Assembly (NCBI GenBank): GCA_964006375.1
Contig: OZ023263.1
Coordinates: 131,406,954 to 131,470,953, forward strand
DNA from: Tillus elongatus
Taxonomy: Eukaryota; Arthropoda; Insecta; Coleoptera; Cleridae
Direction: 5' to 3'
Length of the DNA: 64,000 nt
The notes beneath the pieces are model-generated. The model searched no databases. It was not told the DNA's origin and saw only the letters and a list, made by a program, of their open reading frames with translations. Each line of letters opens with the position of its first letter. The first letter of the stretch is position 1. This document shows, one piece after another, positions 23,635 to 37,921 of the stretch. The position numbers and the translations under genes were made by a program.

Positions 23635-25843
23635 GATATCGAGTTACAGAGTATTTGATTTTTATCCATTAACGTCCCTTCATATTATATATGAGTTTTA
23701 TCGAATTTGGCGGACTTTCATTTTTTCGCAATTTTTCCATACTATGTCGTGTTTTTTTGAGCCAAAATTTTTTTGGTCTGAGATTAAGCTCAAATTGTGT
23801 TTGCACATACTTTAAACTTAGTTAAATGTCGGAATAAAATCAGTTCTTATGTAGCTCAAGAATTTTTCAATTTAGAGAGGTTTGAAAACTGTTCGAAAAA
23901 AACAAAAATAATTTTTTTATAAAAACTATCACAATTCTAAAACTATTGCAGATATCGAGTTACAGATTATTTGATTTTTATCCATTAACGTCCCTTCATA
24001 TTATATATGAGTTTTATCGAATTCGGCGGACTTTCATTTTTTCGCAATTTTTCCATACTGTCGTGTTCTTTTTTGAGCCAAAATTTTTTTGGTCTGAGAT
24101 TAAGCTCAAATTGTGTCCGCCCATACTTTAAACTTACTTAAATGTCGGAGTAAAATCAGTTCTTATGTAACTCAAGAATTTTTCAATTTAGAGGTTTGAA
24201 GACTGTTCGAAAAAAACAAAAATAATTTTTTACAAAAACTATCACAATTCTAAGACTAGTGCTGATATCGAGTTACAGATTATTTGATTTTTATCCATTA
24301 TTGTCCCTTCATATTATATAGGAGTTTTATCGAATTTGGCGGACTTTCATTTTTTCGCAATGTTTCCATACTATATAAGTCGTGTTCTTTTTTGAGCCAA
24401 ATTTTTTTTTGGTCTGAGATTAAGCTCAAATTGTGTCCGCCTAGACTTTAAACTTAGTTAAATGTCGGAGTAAAATCAGTTCTTATGTAACTCAAGAATT
24501 TTTCAATTTAGAGAGGTTTGAAGACTGTTCGAAAAAAACAAAAATATTTTTTTACAAAAACTATCACAATTCTAAAACTATTGCAGATATCGAGTTGCAG
24601 ATTATTTGATTTTTATCCATTAACGTCCCTTCATATTATATATGAGTTTTATCGAATTTGGCGGACTTTCATTTTTTCGCAATTTTTCCATACATGTCGT
24701 GTTCTTTTTTGAGCCAAATTTTTTTTGGTCTGAGACTAGGCTCAAATTGTGTCCGCCTAGACTTTAAACTTAGTTAAATGTCGGAGTAAAATCAGTTCTT
24801 ATGTAGCTCAAGAATTTTTCAATTTAGAGAGGTTTGAAGACTGTCCCAAAAAACTAAAATAATTTTCTACAAAAACTATCACAATTCTAAAACTATTGCG
24901 GATATCGAGTTACAGGTTATTTGATTTTTATCCATTAACATTACTTCATATTATATATGAGTTTTATCGAATATGGCGGACTTTCATTTTTTCGCAATTT
25001 TTCCATGTTCCGTGTTCTTTTTTGAGCCAAAATTTTTTTGGTCTGAGATTAAGCTCAAATTGTGTTTGCACATACTTTAAACTTAGTTAAATGTCGGAAT
25101 AAAATCAGTTCTTATGTAGCTCAAGAATTTTTCAATTTAGAGAGGTTTGAAGACTGTCCCAAAAAACTAAAATAATTTTCTACAAAAACTATTACAATTC
25201 TGAAACTATTGCCGATATCGAGTTACAGATTATTTGATTTTTATCCATTAACGTTACTTCATATTATATGAGTTTTATCGAATATGGCGGACTTTCATTT
25301 TTTCGCAATTTTTCCATACTATGGAGTCGTGTTCTTTTTTGAGCCAAAATTTTTTTGGTTTGAGATTAAGCTCAAATTGTTTGCACATACTTTAAACTTA
25401 GTTAAATGTCGGAGTAAAATCAGTTCTTATGTAACTCAAGAATTTTTCAATTTAGAGAGGTTTGAAGACTGTTCGAAAAAAACAAAAATAATTTTTTACA
25501 AAAACTATCACAATTCTAAAACTATTGCAGATATCGAGTTGCAGATTATTTGATTTTTATCCATTAACGTCCCTTCATATTATATATGAGTTTTATCGAA
25601 TTTGGCGGACTTTCATTTTTTCGCAATTTTTCCATACTATGTCGTGTTTTTTTGAGCCAAAATTTTTTTGGTCTGAGATTAAGCTCAAATTGTGTTTGCA
25701 CATACTTTAAACTTAGTTAAATGTCGGAATAAAATCAGTTCTTATGTAGCTCAAGAATTTTTCAATTTAGAGAGGTTTGAAGACTGTCCCAAAAAACTAA
25801 AATAATTTTCTACAAAAACTATCACAATTCTAAAACTATTGCC

Positions 25844-26112
25844 GATATCGAGTTACAGATTATTTGATTTTTATCCATTAACGTTACTTCAAATTATATA
25901 TGAGTTTTATCGAATATGGCGGACTTTCATTTAATTTTGATCTGAGATTGAGCTCAAATTGTGTTTGCACATACTTTAAACTTAGTTAAATGTCGGAATA
26001 AAATCAGTTCTTATGTAGCTCAAGAATTTTTCAATTTAGAGAGGTTTGAAGACTGTCCCAAAAAACTAAAATAATTTTCTACAAAAACTATCACAATTCT
26101 AAAACTATTGCG
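25844..26112 (+). repeat. Short 269-bp monomer, upstream of insert 4
   Basis: Orthologue of 3790, with gattgagctc. Confidence 0.9.
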
Positions 26113-26223
26113 GATATCGAGTTACAGATTATTTGATTTTTATCCATTAACGTTACTTCATATTATATATGAGTTTTATCGAATATGGCGAACTTTCATT
26201 TTTTAGCAATTTTTCCATACTAC

Positions 26224-26589
26224 ATGAACAGCTGTTTATCGGCGTACGAAAGATTCAAGGTGAATGACATCGCTTTGTTGTACGATCAATACGCACCCCG
26301 ACTAACGTGGAAGATGGTGCGAATTAGCCAAGTTTACCATGGTAGAGATGGAAGAACTCGAGCCTGCGAGGTCCAACTTCCCAGTGGAACATTACTTCGA
26401 AGGCCTATACAGTTGCTATATCCATTAGAACTTCCTACCGTCCCCCCCGAGGATGTAGAAAATATATTAAAGGTCCCTGGTTCGTTCATAATTGTCTATT
26501 GGAAATATTGGCTCCAGCGTTATATTTTCACAATGCGTTACACTTAAATTGGTAGTAAAGGGCTCGAGTTCACTTAAAAACATATCTAA
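26224..26589 (+). pseudogene. DUF5641-like fragment, copy 4
   Basis: This is the alpha-position copy of HOR B, with the open frame at 26185-26547 and Phe24, Tyr51, Asp90. The 3' flank has acaaaagtttttt, a marker seen only at alpha-position inserts (copies 1, 4 and 7). Confidence 0.8.
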
Positions 26590-28366
26590 AGTCGTGTTCT
26601 TTTTTGAGACAAAAGTTTTTTGGTCTGAGATTAAGTTCAAATTTTGTTTGCACATACTTTAAACTTAGTTAAATGTCGGAATAAAATCAGTTCTTATGTA
26701 GCTCAAGAAGTTTTCAATTTAGAGAGGTTTGAAAACTGTTCCAAAAAAACAAAAATAATTTTCTATAAAAACTATCACAATTCTAAAACTATTGCAGATA
26801 TCGAGTTACAGATTATTTGATTTTTATCCATTAACGTCCCTTCATATTATATATGAGTTATATCGAATTTGGCGGACTTTCATTTTTTGCAACTTTTCCA
26901 TACTATGTCGTGTTCTTTTTTGAGCCAAAATTTTTTTGGTCTGAGATTAAGCTCAAATTGTGTCCGCCCATACTTTAAACTTAGTTAAATGTCGGAGTAA
27001 AATCAGTTCTTATGTAACTCAAGAATTTTTCAATTTAGAGAGGTTTGAAGACTGTTCGAAAAAAACAAAAATAATTTTCTATAAAAACTATCACAATTCT
27101 AAAACTATTGCAGATATCGAGTTACAGATTATTTGATTTGTATCCATTAACGTCCCTTCATATTATATGAGTTTTATCGAATTCGGCGGACTTTCATTTT
27201 TTCGCAATTTTTCCATACTATGTCGTGTTCTTTTTTGAGCCAAAATTTGTTTGGTCTGAGATTAAGCTCAAATTGTGTCCGCCCATACTTTAAACTTAGT
27301 TAAATGTCGGAGTAAAATCAGTTCTTATGTAACTCAAGAATTTTTCAATTTAGAGAGGTTTGAAGACTGTTCGAAAAAAACAAAAATAATTTTTTACAAA
27401 AACTATCACAATTCTAAATCTATTGCGGATATCAAGTTACAGATTATTTGATTTTTATCCATTAACGTTACTTCATATTATATATGAGTTTTATCGAATA
27501 TGGCGGACTTTCATTTTTTCGCAATTTTTTCGTGTTCTTTTTTGAGCCAAAATTTTTGTGGTCTGAGATTAACCTCAAATTGTGTCCGCCTAGACTTTAA
27601 ACTTAGTTAAATGTCGGAGTCAAATCAGTTCTTATGTAGCTCAAGAATTTTTCAATTTAGAGAGGTTTGAAAACTGTTCCAAAAAAACAAAAATTATTTT
27701 CTATAAAAACTATCACAATTCTAAAACTATTGCAGATATCGAGTTACAGATTATTTGATTTTTATCCATTAACGTCCCTTCATATTATATATGAGTTTTA
27801 TCGAATTCGGCGGACTTTCATTTTTTCGGAATTTTTCCATATTTAAGTCGTGTTCTTTTTTGAGCCAAAATTTTTTTGGTCTGAGATTAAGCACAAATTG
27901 TGTCCGCCCATACTTTAAACTAGTTAAATGTCGGAGTAAAATCAGTTCTTATGTAACTCAAGAATTTTTCAATTTAGAGAGGTTTGAAGACTGTTCGAAA
28001 AAAACAAAAATAATTTTTTACAAAAACTATCACAATTCTAAAACTATTGCAGATATCGAGTTACAGATTATTTGATTTGTATCCATTAACGTCCCTTCAT
28101 ATTATATGAGTTTTATCGAATTCGGCGGACTTTCATTTTTTCGCAATTTTTCCATACTATGTCGTGTTCTTTTTTGAGCCAAAATTTTTTTGGTCTGAGA
28201 TTAAGCTCAAATTGTGTCCGCCTATATTTTAAATCTAGTTAAATGTCGGAGTAAAATCAGTTCTTATGTAACTCAAGAATTTTTCAATTTAGAGAGGTTT
28301 GAAGACTGTTCCAAAAAAACAAAAATATTTTTTTACAAAAACTATCACAATTCTAAAACTATTGCG

Positions 28367-28635
28367 GATATCGAGTTACAGATTATTTGATTTTTATCCA
28401 TTAACGTTACTTCATATTATATATGAGTTTTATCGAATATGGCGGACTTTCATTTAATTTTGGTCTGAGATTAAGCTCAAATTGTGTTTGAACGTACTTT
28501 AAACTTAGTTAAATGTCGGAATAAAATCAGTTCTTATGTAGCTCAAGAATTTTTCAATTTAGAGAGGTTGGAAGACTGTCTCAAAAAACTAAAATAATTT
28601 TCTACAAAAACTATCACAATTCTAAAACTATTGCG
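28367..28635 (+). repeat. Short 269-bp monomer, alpha block HOR B
   Basis: Orthologue of 6313, with tttgaacgtac. Confidence 0.9.
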
Positions 28636-31600
28636 GATATCGAGTTACAGATTATTTGATTTTTATCCATTAACGTTACTTCATATTATATATGAGTTTT
28701 ATCGAATATGGCGGACTTTCATTTTTTCGCAATTTTTCCATAGTCGTGTTCTTTTTTGAGCCAAAATTTTTTTGGTTTGAGATTAAGCTTAAATTGTGTT
28801 TGCACATACTTTAAACTTAGTTAAATGTCGGAATAAAATCAGTTCTTATGTAACTCAAGAATTTTTCCATTTAGAGAGGTTTGAAGACTGTTCGAAAAAA
28901 ACAAAAATAATTTTTTACAAAAACTATCACAATTCTAAATCTATTGCGGATATCGAGTTACAGATTATTTGATTTTTATCCATTAACGTTACTTCATATT
29001 ATATATGAGTTTTATCGAATATGGTGGACTTTCATTTTTTCGCAATTTTTCCATTTCGTGTTCTTTTTTGAGCCAAAATTTTTTTGGTTTGAGATTAAGC
29101 TTAAATTGTGTTTGCACATACTTTAAACTTAGTTAAATGTCGGAATAAAATCAGTTCTTATGTAACTCAAGAATTTTTCCATTTAGAGAGGTTTGAAGAC
29201 TGTTCGAAAAAAACAAAAATAATTTTTTACAAAAACTATCACAATTCTAAATCTATTGCGGATATCGAGTTACAGATTATTTGATTTTTATCCATTAACG
29301 TTACTTCATATTATATATGAGTTTTATCGAATATGGCGGACTTTCATTTTTTCGCAATTTTTCAATACTATAAGTCGTGTTCTTTTTTGGGCCAAAATTT
29401 TTTTGGTCTGAGATTAGGCTCAAATTGTGTCCGCCTAGACTTTAAACTTAGTTAAATGTCGGAGTACAATCAGTTCTTATGTAACTCAAGAATTTCTCAA
29501 TTTAGAGAGGTTTGAAGACTGTCCCAAAAAACTAAAATAATTTTCTACAAAAACTATCACAATTCTAAAACTATTGCGGATATCGAGTTACAGGTTATTT
29601 GATTTTTATCGATTAACGTTACTTCATATTATATATGAGTTTTATCGAAGATGGCGGACTTTCATTTTTTCGCAATTTTTCCATACTATAGTCGTGTTCT
29701 TTTTTGAGCCAAAATTTTTTTGGTCTGAGATTAAGCTCAAATTGTGTCCGCCGATACTTTAAACTTAGTTAAATGTCGGAGTAAAATGAGTTCTTATGTG
29801 ACTCAAGAATTTTTCAATTTAGAGAGGTTTGAAAACTTCGAAAAAACAAAAATAATTTTCTACAAAAACTATCACAATTCTGAAACTATTGCCGATATCG
29901 AGTTACAGATTATTTGATTTTTATCCATTAACGTTACTTCATATTATATATGAGTTTTATCGAATATGGCGGACTTTCATTTTTTCGCAATTTTTCCATA
30001 CTATGGAGTCGTGTTCTTTTTTGAGCCAAAATTTTTTTGGTTTGAGATTAAGCTCAAATTGTGTTTGCACATACTTTAAACTTAGTTAAATGTCGGAATA
30101 AAATCAGTTCTTATGTAGCTCAAGAATTTTTCAATTTAGAGAGGTTTGAAAACTGTTCCAAAAAAACAAAAATAATTTTCTATCTATCACAATTCTAAAA
30201 CTATTGCAGATATCGAGTTACAGATTATTTGATTTTTATCCATTAAAGTCCCTTCACATTATATATGAGTTTTATCGAATTCGGCGGACTTTAATTTTTT
30301 CGCAATTTTCCATAAGTCGTGTTCTTTTTTGAGCCAAAATTTTTTTGGTCTGAGATTAAGCTCAAATTGTGTCCGCCCATACTTTAAACTTAGTTAAATG
30401 TCGGAGTAAAATCAGTTCTTATGTAACTCAAGAATTTTTCAATTTAGAGAGGTTTGAAGACTGTTCGAAAAAAACAAAAATAATTTCTTACAAAAACTAT
30501 CACAATTCTAAAACTATTGCAGATATCGAGTTGCAGATTATTTGATTTTTATCCATTAACGTCCTTTCATATTATATATGAGTTTTATCGAATTTGGCGG
30601 ACTTTCATTTTTTCGCAATTTTTCCATACGTGTCGTGTCCTTTTTTGAGCCAAATTTTTTTTGGTCTGAGATTAAGCTCAAATTGTGTCCGCCTAGACTT
30701 TAAACTTAGTTAAATGTCGGAGTAAAATCAATTCTTATGTAACTCAAGAATTTTTAAATTTAGAGAGGTTTGAAAACTGTTCAAAAAAAAAAAAAAATTT
30801 TCTATAGAAACTATCAAAATTCTAAAACTATTGCAGATATCGAGTTACAGATTATTTGATTTTTATCCATTAACGTCCCTTCATATTATATATGAGTTTT
30901 ATCGAATTCGGCGGACTTTAATTTTTTCGCAATTTTCCATAAGTCGTGTTCTTTTTTGAGCCAAAATTTTTTTGGTCTGAGATTAAGCTCAAATTGTGTC
31001 CGCCCATACTTTAAACTAAGTTAAATGTCGGAGTAAAATCAGTTCTTATGTAACTCAAGAATTTTTCAATTTAGAGGTTTGAAGACTGTTCGAAAAAAAC
31101 AAAAATAATTTTTTACAAAAACTATCACAATTCTAAAACTAGTGCTGATATCGAGTTACAGATTATTTGATTTTTATCCATTAACGTCCCTTCATATTAT
31201 ATAGGAGTTTTATCGAATTTGGCGGACTTTCATTTTTTCGCAATATTTCCATACTATATAAGTCGTGTTCTTTTTTGAGCCAAATTTTTTTTGGTCTGAG
31301 ATTAAGCTCAAATTGTGTCCGCCTAGACTTTAAACTTAGTTAAATGTCGGAGCAAAATCAGTTCTTATGTAACTCAAGAATTTTTCAATTTAGAGGTTTG
31401 AAGACTGTTCGAAAAAAACAAAAATATTTTTTTACAAAAACTATCGCAATTCTAAAACTATTGCAGATATCGAGTTGCAGATTATTTAATTTTTATCCAT
31501 TAACGTCCCTTCATATTATATATGAGTTTTATCGAATTTGGCGGACTTTCATTTTTTCGCAATTTTTCCATACATGTCGTGTTCTTTTTTGAGCCAAATT

Positions 31601-32100
31601 TTTTTTGGTCTGAGATTAAGCTCAAATTGTGTTTGCACATACTTTAAATCTAGTTAAATGTCGGAATAAAATCAGTTCTTATGTAGCTCAAGAATTTTTC
31701 AATTTAGAGAGATTTGAAAACTGTTCCAAAAAAACAAAAATAATTTTCTATAAAAACTATCACAATTCTAAAACTATTGCAGATATCGAGTTACAGATTA
31801 TTTGATTTTCATCCATTAAAGTCCCTTCATATTATATATGAGTTTTATCGAATTCGGCGGACTTTCATTTTTTCGCAATTTTTCCATACTATAAGTCGTG
31901 TTCTTTTTTGAGCCAAAATTTTTTTGGTCTGAGATTAAGCTCAAATTGTGTTTGTACATACTTTAAACTTAGTTAAATGTCGGAATAAAATAAGTTCTTG
32001 TGTAGCTCAAGAATTTTTCAATTTAGAGAGGTTTGAAAACTGTTCCAAAAAAACAAAAATAATTTTCTACAAAAACTATCACAATTCTAAAACTATTGCC

Positions 32101-32333
32101 GATATCGAGTTACCGATTTTTCCATAAGTCGTGTTCTTTTTTGAGCCAAAATTTTTTTGGTCTGAGATTAAGCTCAAATTGTGTCCGCCCATACTTTAAA
32201 CTTAGTTAAATGTTGGAGTAAAATCAGTTCTTATGTAACTCAAGAATTTTTCAATTTAGAGAGGTTTGAAGACTGTTCGAAAAAAACAAAAATAATTTTT
32301 TACAAAAACTATCACAATTCTAAAACTATTGCA
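32101..32333 (+). repeat. Short 233-bp monomer, HOR B copy 2
   Basis: Orthologous in position to 10045-10277, with the same junction. Confidence 0.9.
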
Positions 32334-34226
32334 GATATCGAGTTACAGATTATTTGATTTTTATCCATTAACGTCCCTTCATATTATATATGAGTTTTAT
32401 CGAATTTGGCGGACTTTCATTTTTTCGCAATTTTTCCATACTATGTCGTGTTTTTTTGAGCCAAAATTTTTTTGGTCTGAGATTAAGCTCAAATTGTGTT
32501 TGCACATACTTTAAACTTAGTTAAATGTCGGAATAAAATCAGTTCTTATGTAGCTCAAGAATTTTTCAATTTAGAGAGGTTTGAAAACTGTTCGAAAAAA
32601 ACAAAAATAATTTTTTTATAAAAACTATCACAATTCTAAAACTATTGCAGATATCGAGTTACAGATTATTTGATTTTTATCCATTAACGTCCCTTCATAT
32701 TATATATGAGTTTTATCGAATTCGGCGGACTTTCATTTTTTCGCAATTTTTCCATACTGTCGTGTTCTTTTTTGAGCCAAAATTTTTTTGGTCTGAGATT
32801 AAGCTCAAATTGTGTCCGCCCATACTTTAAACTTACTTAAATGTCGGAGTAAAATCAGTTCTTATGTAACCCAAGAATTTTTCAATTTAGAGGTTTGAAG
32901 ACTGTTCGAAAAAAACAAAAATAAGTTTTTACAAAAACTATCACAATTCTAAAACTAGTGCTGATATCGAGTTACAGATTATTTGATTTTTATCCATTAT
33001 TGTCCCTTCATATTATATAGGAGTTTTATCGAATTTGGCGGACTTTCATTTTTTCGCAATGTTTCCATACTATATAAGTCGTGTTCTTTTTTGAGCCAAA
33101 TTTTTTTTGGTCTGAGATTAAGCTCAAATTGTGTCCGCCTAGACTTTAAACTTAGTTAAATGTCGGAGTAAAATCAGTTCTTATGTAACTCAAGAATTTT
33201 TCAATTTAGAGAGGTTTGAAGACTGTTCGAAAAAAACAAAAATATTTTTTTACAAAAACTATCACAATTCTAAAACTATTGCAGATATCGAGTTGCAGAT
33301 TATTTGATTTTTATCCATTAACGTCCCTTCATATTATATATGAGTTTTATCGAATTTGGCGGACTTTCATTTTTTCGCAATTTTTCCATACATGTCGTGT
33401 TCTTTTTTGAGCCAAATTTTTTTTGGTCTGAGACTAGGCTCAAATTGTGTCCGCCTAGACTTTAAACTTAGTTAAATGTCGGAGTAAAATCAGTTCTTAT
33501 GTAGCTCAAGAATTTTTCAATTTAGAGAGGTTTGAAGACTGTCCCAAAAAACTAAAATAATTTTCTACAAAAACTATCACAATTCTAAAACTATTGCGGA
33601 TATCGAGTTACAGGTTATTTGATTTTTATCCATTAACATTACTTCATATTATATATGAGTTTTATCGAATATGGCGGACTTTCATTTTTTCGCAATTTTT
33701 CCATACTATAGTCGTTTTCTTTTTTGAGCCAAAATTTTTTTGGTCTGAGATTAAGCTCAAATTGTGTTTGCACATACTTTAAACTTAGTTAAATGTCGGA
33801 ATAAAATCAGTTCTTATGTAGCTCAAGAATTTTTCAATTTAGAGAGGTTTGAAGACTGTCCCAAAAAACTAAAATAATTTTCTACAAAAACTATCACAAT
33901 TCTGAAACTATTGCCGATATCGAGTTACAGATTATTTGATTTTTATCCATTAACGTTTCTTCATATTATATGAGTTTTATCGAATATGGCGGACTTTCAT
34001 TTTTTCGCAATTTTTCCATACTATGGAGTCGTGTTCTTTTTTGAGCCAAAATTTTTTTGGTTTGAGATTAAGCTCAAATTGTTTGCACATACTTTAAACT
34101 TAGTTAAATGTCGGAGTAAAATCAGTTCTTATGTAACTCAAGAATTTTTCAATTTAGAGAGGTTTGAAGACTGTTCGAAAAAAACAAAAATAATTTTTTA
34201 CAAAAACTATCACAATTCTAAAACTA

Positions 34227-34814
34227 TTGCAGATATCGAGTTGCAGATTATTTGATTTTTATCCATTAACGTCCCTTCATATTATATATGAGTTTTATCG
34301 AATTTGGCGGACTTTCATTTTTTCGCAATTTTTCCATACTATGTCGTGTTTTTTTGAGCCAAAATTTTTTTGGTCTGAGATTAAGCTCAAATTGTGTTTG
34401 CACATACTTTAAACTTAGTTAAATGTCGGAATAAAATCAGTTCCTATGTAGCTCAAGAATTTTTCTATGAGGTTTCTAAGAGGTTTGAAGACTCCCAAAA
34501 AACTAAAATAATTTTCTACAAAAACTATCACAATTCTAAAACTATTGCCGATATCGAGTTACAGATTATTTGATTTTTATCCATTAACGTTACTTCAAAT
34601 TATATATGAGTTTTATCGAATATGGCGGACTTTCATTTAATTTTGATCTGAGATTGAGCTCAAATTGTGTTTGCACATACTTTAAACTTAGTTAAATGTC
34701 GGAAAAAAATCAGTTCTTATGTAGCTCAAGAATTTTTCAATTTAGAGAGGTTTGAAGACTGTTCGAAAAAAACAAAAATAATTTTTTACAAAAACTATCA
34801 CAATTCTAAAACTA
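34227..34814 (+). repeat. 588-bp tandem duplication in HOR B, copy 1
   Basis: A two-monomer segment (one full-length, one 269-bp form) is repeated immediately at 34815. HOR C has one copy (from 53794). Copy 1 contains the aberrant junction at about 34468. Confidence 0.92.
34464..34483. other. Micro-rearrangement scar gaggtttctaagaggtttg
   Basis: Other monomers read ttctatttagagaggtttg here, but this one reads ttctatgaggtttctaagaggtttg, with a second gaggttt. It looks like a templated insertion from the adjacent sequence. It is absent from the second duplicate and from HOR C, so it arose during or after the 588-bp duplication. Confidence 0.8.
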
Positions 34815-34819
34815 TTGCA
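34550..34819 (+). repeat. Short 269/270-bp monomer, first duplicate in HOR B
   Basis: It carries cggaaaaaaatcag, shared with 35132 and with 54111 of HOR C. It lies in the first copy of the 588-bp duplication. Confidence 0.9.
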
Positions 34820-35402
34820 GATATCGAGTTGCAGATTATTTGATTTTTATCCATTAACGTCCCTTCATATTATATATGAGTTTTATCGAATTTGGCGGAC
34901 TTTCATTTTTTCGCAATTTTTCCATACTATGTCGTGTTTTTTTGAGCCAAAATTTTTTTGGTCTGAGATTAAGCTCAAATTGTGTTTGCACATACTTTAA
35001 ACTTAGTTAAATGTCGGAATAAAATCAGTTCCTATGTAGCTCAAGAATTTTTCTATTTAGAGAGGTTTGAAGACTCCCAAAAAACTAAAATAATTTTCTA
35101 CAAAAACTATCACAATTCTAAAACTATTGCCGATATCGAGTTACAGATTATTTGATTTTTATCCATTAACGTTACTTCAAATTATATATGAGTTTTATCG
35201 AATATGGCGGACTTTCATTTAATTTTGATCTGAGATTGAGCTCAAATTGTGTTTGCACATACTTTAAACTTAGTTAAATGTCGGAAAAAAATCAGTTCTT
35301 ATGTAGCTCAAGAATTTTTCAATTTAGAGAGGTTTGAAGACTGTCCCAAAAAACTAAAATAATTTTCTACAAAAACTATCACAATTCTAAAACAATTGCG
35401 GA
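34815..35402 (+). repeat. 588-bp tandem duplication in HOR B, copy 2
   Basis: This second copy continues into the monomer bearing insert 5. The distance from 34815 to the insert frame at 35473 is 658 bp, the same as in HOR C (53794 to 54452). Confidence 0.92.
35132..35400 (+). repeat. Short 269-bp monomer, second duplicate in HOR B
   Basis: Second copy of the 34550 monomer; its right neighbour bears insert 5. Confidence 0.9.
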
Positions 35403-35511
35403 TATCGAGTTACAGATTATTTGATTTTTATCCATTAACGTTACTTCATATTATATATGAGTTTTATCGAATATGGCGAACTTTCATTTTTTAGCAATTT
35501 TTCCATACTAC

Positions 35512-35877
35512 ATGAACAGCTGTTTATCGGCGTACGAAAGATTCAAGGTGAATGACATCGCTTTGTTGTACGATCAATACGCACCCCGACTAACGTGGAA
35601 GATGGTGCGAATTAGCCAAGTTTACCATGGTAGAGATGGAAGAACTCGAGCCTGCGAGGTCCAACTTCCCAGTGGAACATTACTTCGAAGGCCTATACAG
35701 TTGCTATATCCATTAGAACTTCCTACCGTCCCCCCCGAGGATGTAGAAAATATATTAAAGGTCCCTGGTTCGTTCATAATTGTCTATTGGAAATATTGGC
35801 TCCAGCGTTATATTTTCACAATGCGTTACACTTAAATTGGTAGTAAAGGGCTCGAGTTCACTTAAAAACATATCTAA
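35512..35877 (+). pseudogene. DUF5641-like fragment, copy 5
   Basis: This is the beta-position copy of HOR B, with the open frame at 35473-35835 and Phe24, Tyr51, Asp90. The monomer just upstream has acaattgcgg instead of actattgcgg, shared only with copy 8, so copies 5 and 8 are sisters. Confidence 0.8.
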
Positions 35878-37652
35878 AGTCGTGTTCTTTTTTGAGACAA
35901 AATTTTTTTGGTCTGAGATTAAGTTCAAATTTTGTTTGCACATACTTTAAACTTAGTTAAATGTCGGAATAAAATCAGTTCTTATGTAGCTCAAGAATTT
36001 TTCAATTTAGAGAGGTTTGAAAACTGTTCCAAAAAAACAAAAATAATTTTCTATAAAAACTATCACAATTCTAAAACTATTGCAGATATCGAGTTACAGA
36101 TTATTTGATTTTTATCCATTAACGTCCCTTCATATTATATATGAGTTATATCGAATTTGGCGGACTTTCATTTTTTGCAACTTTTCCATACTATGTCGTG
36201 TTCTTTTTTGAGCCAAAATTTTTTTGGTCTGAGATTAAGCTCAAATTGTGTCCGCCCATACTTTAAACTTAGTTAAATGTCGGAGTAAAATCAGTTCTTA
36301 TGTAACTCAAGAATTTTTCAATTTAGAGAGGTTTGAAGACTGTTCGAAAAAAACAAAAATAATTTTCTATAAAAACTATCACAATTCTAAAACTATTGCA
36401 GATATCGAGTTACAGATTATTTGATTTGTATCCATTAACGTCCCTTCATATTATATGAGTTTTATCGAATTCGGCGGACTTTCATTTTTTCGCAATTTTT
36501 CCATACTATGTCGTGTTCTTTTTTGACCCAAATTTGTTTGGTCTGAGATTAAGCTCAAATTGTGTCCGCCCATACTTTAAACTTAGTTAAATGTCGGAGT
36601 AAAATCAGTTCTTATGTAACTCAAGAATTTTTCAATTTAGAGAGGTTTGAAGACTGTTCGAAAAAAACAAAAATAATTTTTTACAAAAACTATCACAATT
36701 CTAAATCTATTGCGGATATCAAGTTACAGATTATTTGATTTTTATCCATTAACGTTACTTCATATTATATATGAGTTTTATCGAATATGGCGGACTTTCA
36801 TTTTTTCGCAATTTTTTCGTGTTCTTTTTTGAGCCAAAATTTTTTTGGTCTGAGATTAACCTCAAATTGTGTCCGCCTAGACTTTAAACTTAGTTAAATG
36901 TCGGAGTCAAATCAGTTCTTATGTAGCTCAAGAATTTTTCAATTTAGAGAGGTTTGAAAACTGTTCCAAAAAAACAAAAATTATTTTCTAGAAAAACTAT
37001 CACAATTCTAAAACTATTGCAGATATCGAGTTACAGATTATTTGATTTTTATCCATTAACGTCCCTTCATATTATATATGAGTTTTATCGAATTCGGCGG
37101 ACTTTCATTTTTTCGGAATTTTTCCATATTTAAGTCGTGTTCTTTTTTGAGCCAAAATTTTTTTGGTCTGAGATTAAGCACAAATTGTGTCCGCCCATAC
37201 TTTAAACTAGTTAAATGTCTGAGTAAAATCAGTTCTTATGTAACTCAAGAATTTTTCAATTTAGAGAGGTTTGAAGACTGTTCGAAAAAAACAAAAATAA
37301 TTTTTTACAAAAACTATCACAATTCTAAAACTATTGCAGATATCGAGTTACAGATTATTTGATTTGTATCCATTAACGTCCCTTCATATTATATGAGTTT
37401 TATCGAATTCGGCGGACTTTCATTTTTTCGCAATTTTTCCATACTATGTCGTGTTCTTTTTTGAGCCAAAATTTTTTTGGTCTGAGATTAAGCTCAAATT
37501 GTGTCCGCCTATATTTTAAATCTAGTTAAATGTCGGAGTAAAATCAGTTCTTATGTAACTCAAGAATTTTTCAATTTAGAGAGGTTTGAAGACTGTTCCA
37601 AAAAAACAAAATATTTTTTTACAAAAACTATCACAATTCTAAAACTATTGCG

Positions 37653-37921
37653 GATATCGAGTTACAGATTATTTGATTTTTATCCATTAACGTTACTTCA
37701 TATTATATATGAGTTTTATCGAATATGGCGGACTTTCATTTAATTTTGGTCTGAGATTAAGCTCAAATTGTGTTTGAACGTACTTTAAACTTAGTTAAAT
37801 GTCGGAATAAAATCAGTTCTTATGTAGCTCAAGAATTTTTCAATTTAGAGAGGTTTGAAGACTGTCCCAAAAAACTAAAATAATTTTCTACAAAAACTAT
37901 CACAATTCTAAAACTATTGCG
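37653..37921 (+). repeat. Short 269-bp monomer, beta block HOR B
   Basis: Orthologue of 14691. Confidence 0.9.

Larger units (their letters stand above)
20632..26223 (+). repeat. Gamma block spanning HOR A/B (insert 3 to insert 4)
   Basis: Length is 5,592 bp, exactly the same as the next gamma block. Downstream of the insert it matches alpha and beta for about 1.85 kb and then diverges at roughly 22.47 kb, where its own monomer series begins (including the long junction form with actatactatac). A 290-bp short monomer lies at 21835-22124. No gene is present outside the insert. Confidence 0.85.
26224..35511 (+). repeat. Alpha block of HOR B (insert 4 to insert 5)
   Basis: Length is 9,288 bp, which equals the 8,700-bp alpha block plus the 588-bp tandem duplication at 34227-35402. 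Apart from that it follows alpha of HOR C closely. Shared derived variants include aatttcttac (about 30484 and 50052), gtaacccaag (about 32868 and 52433) and cgtttcttc (about 33954 and 53522). Confidence 0.85.
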
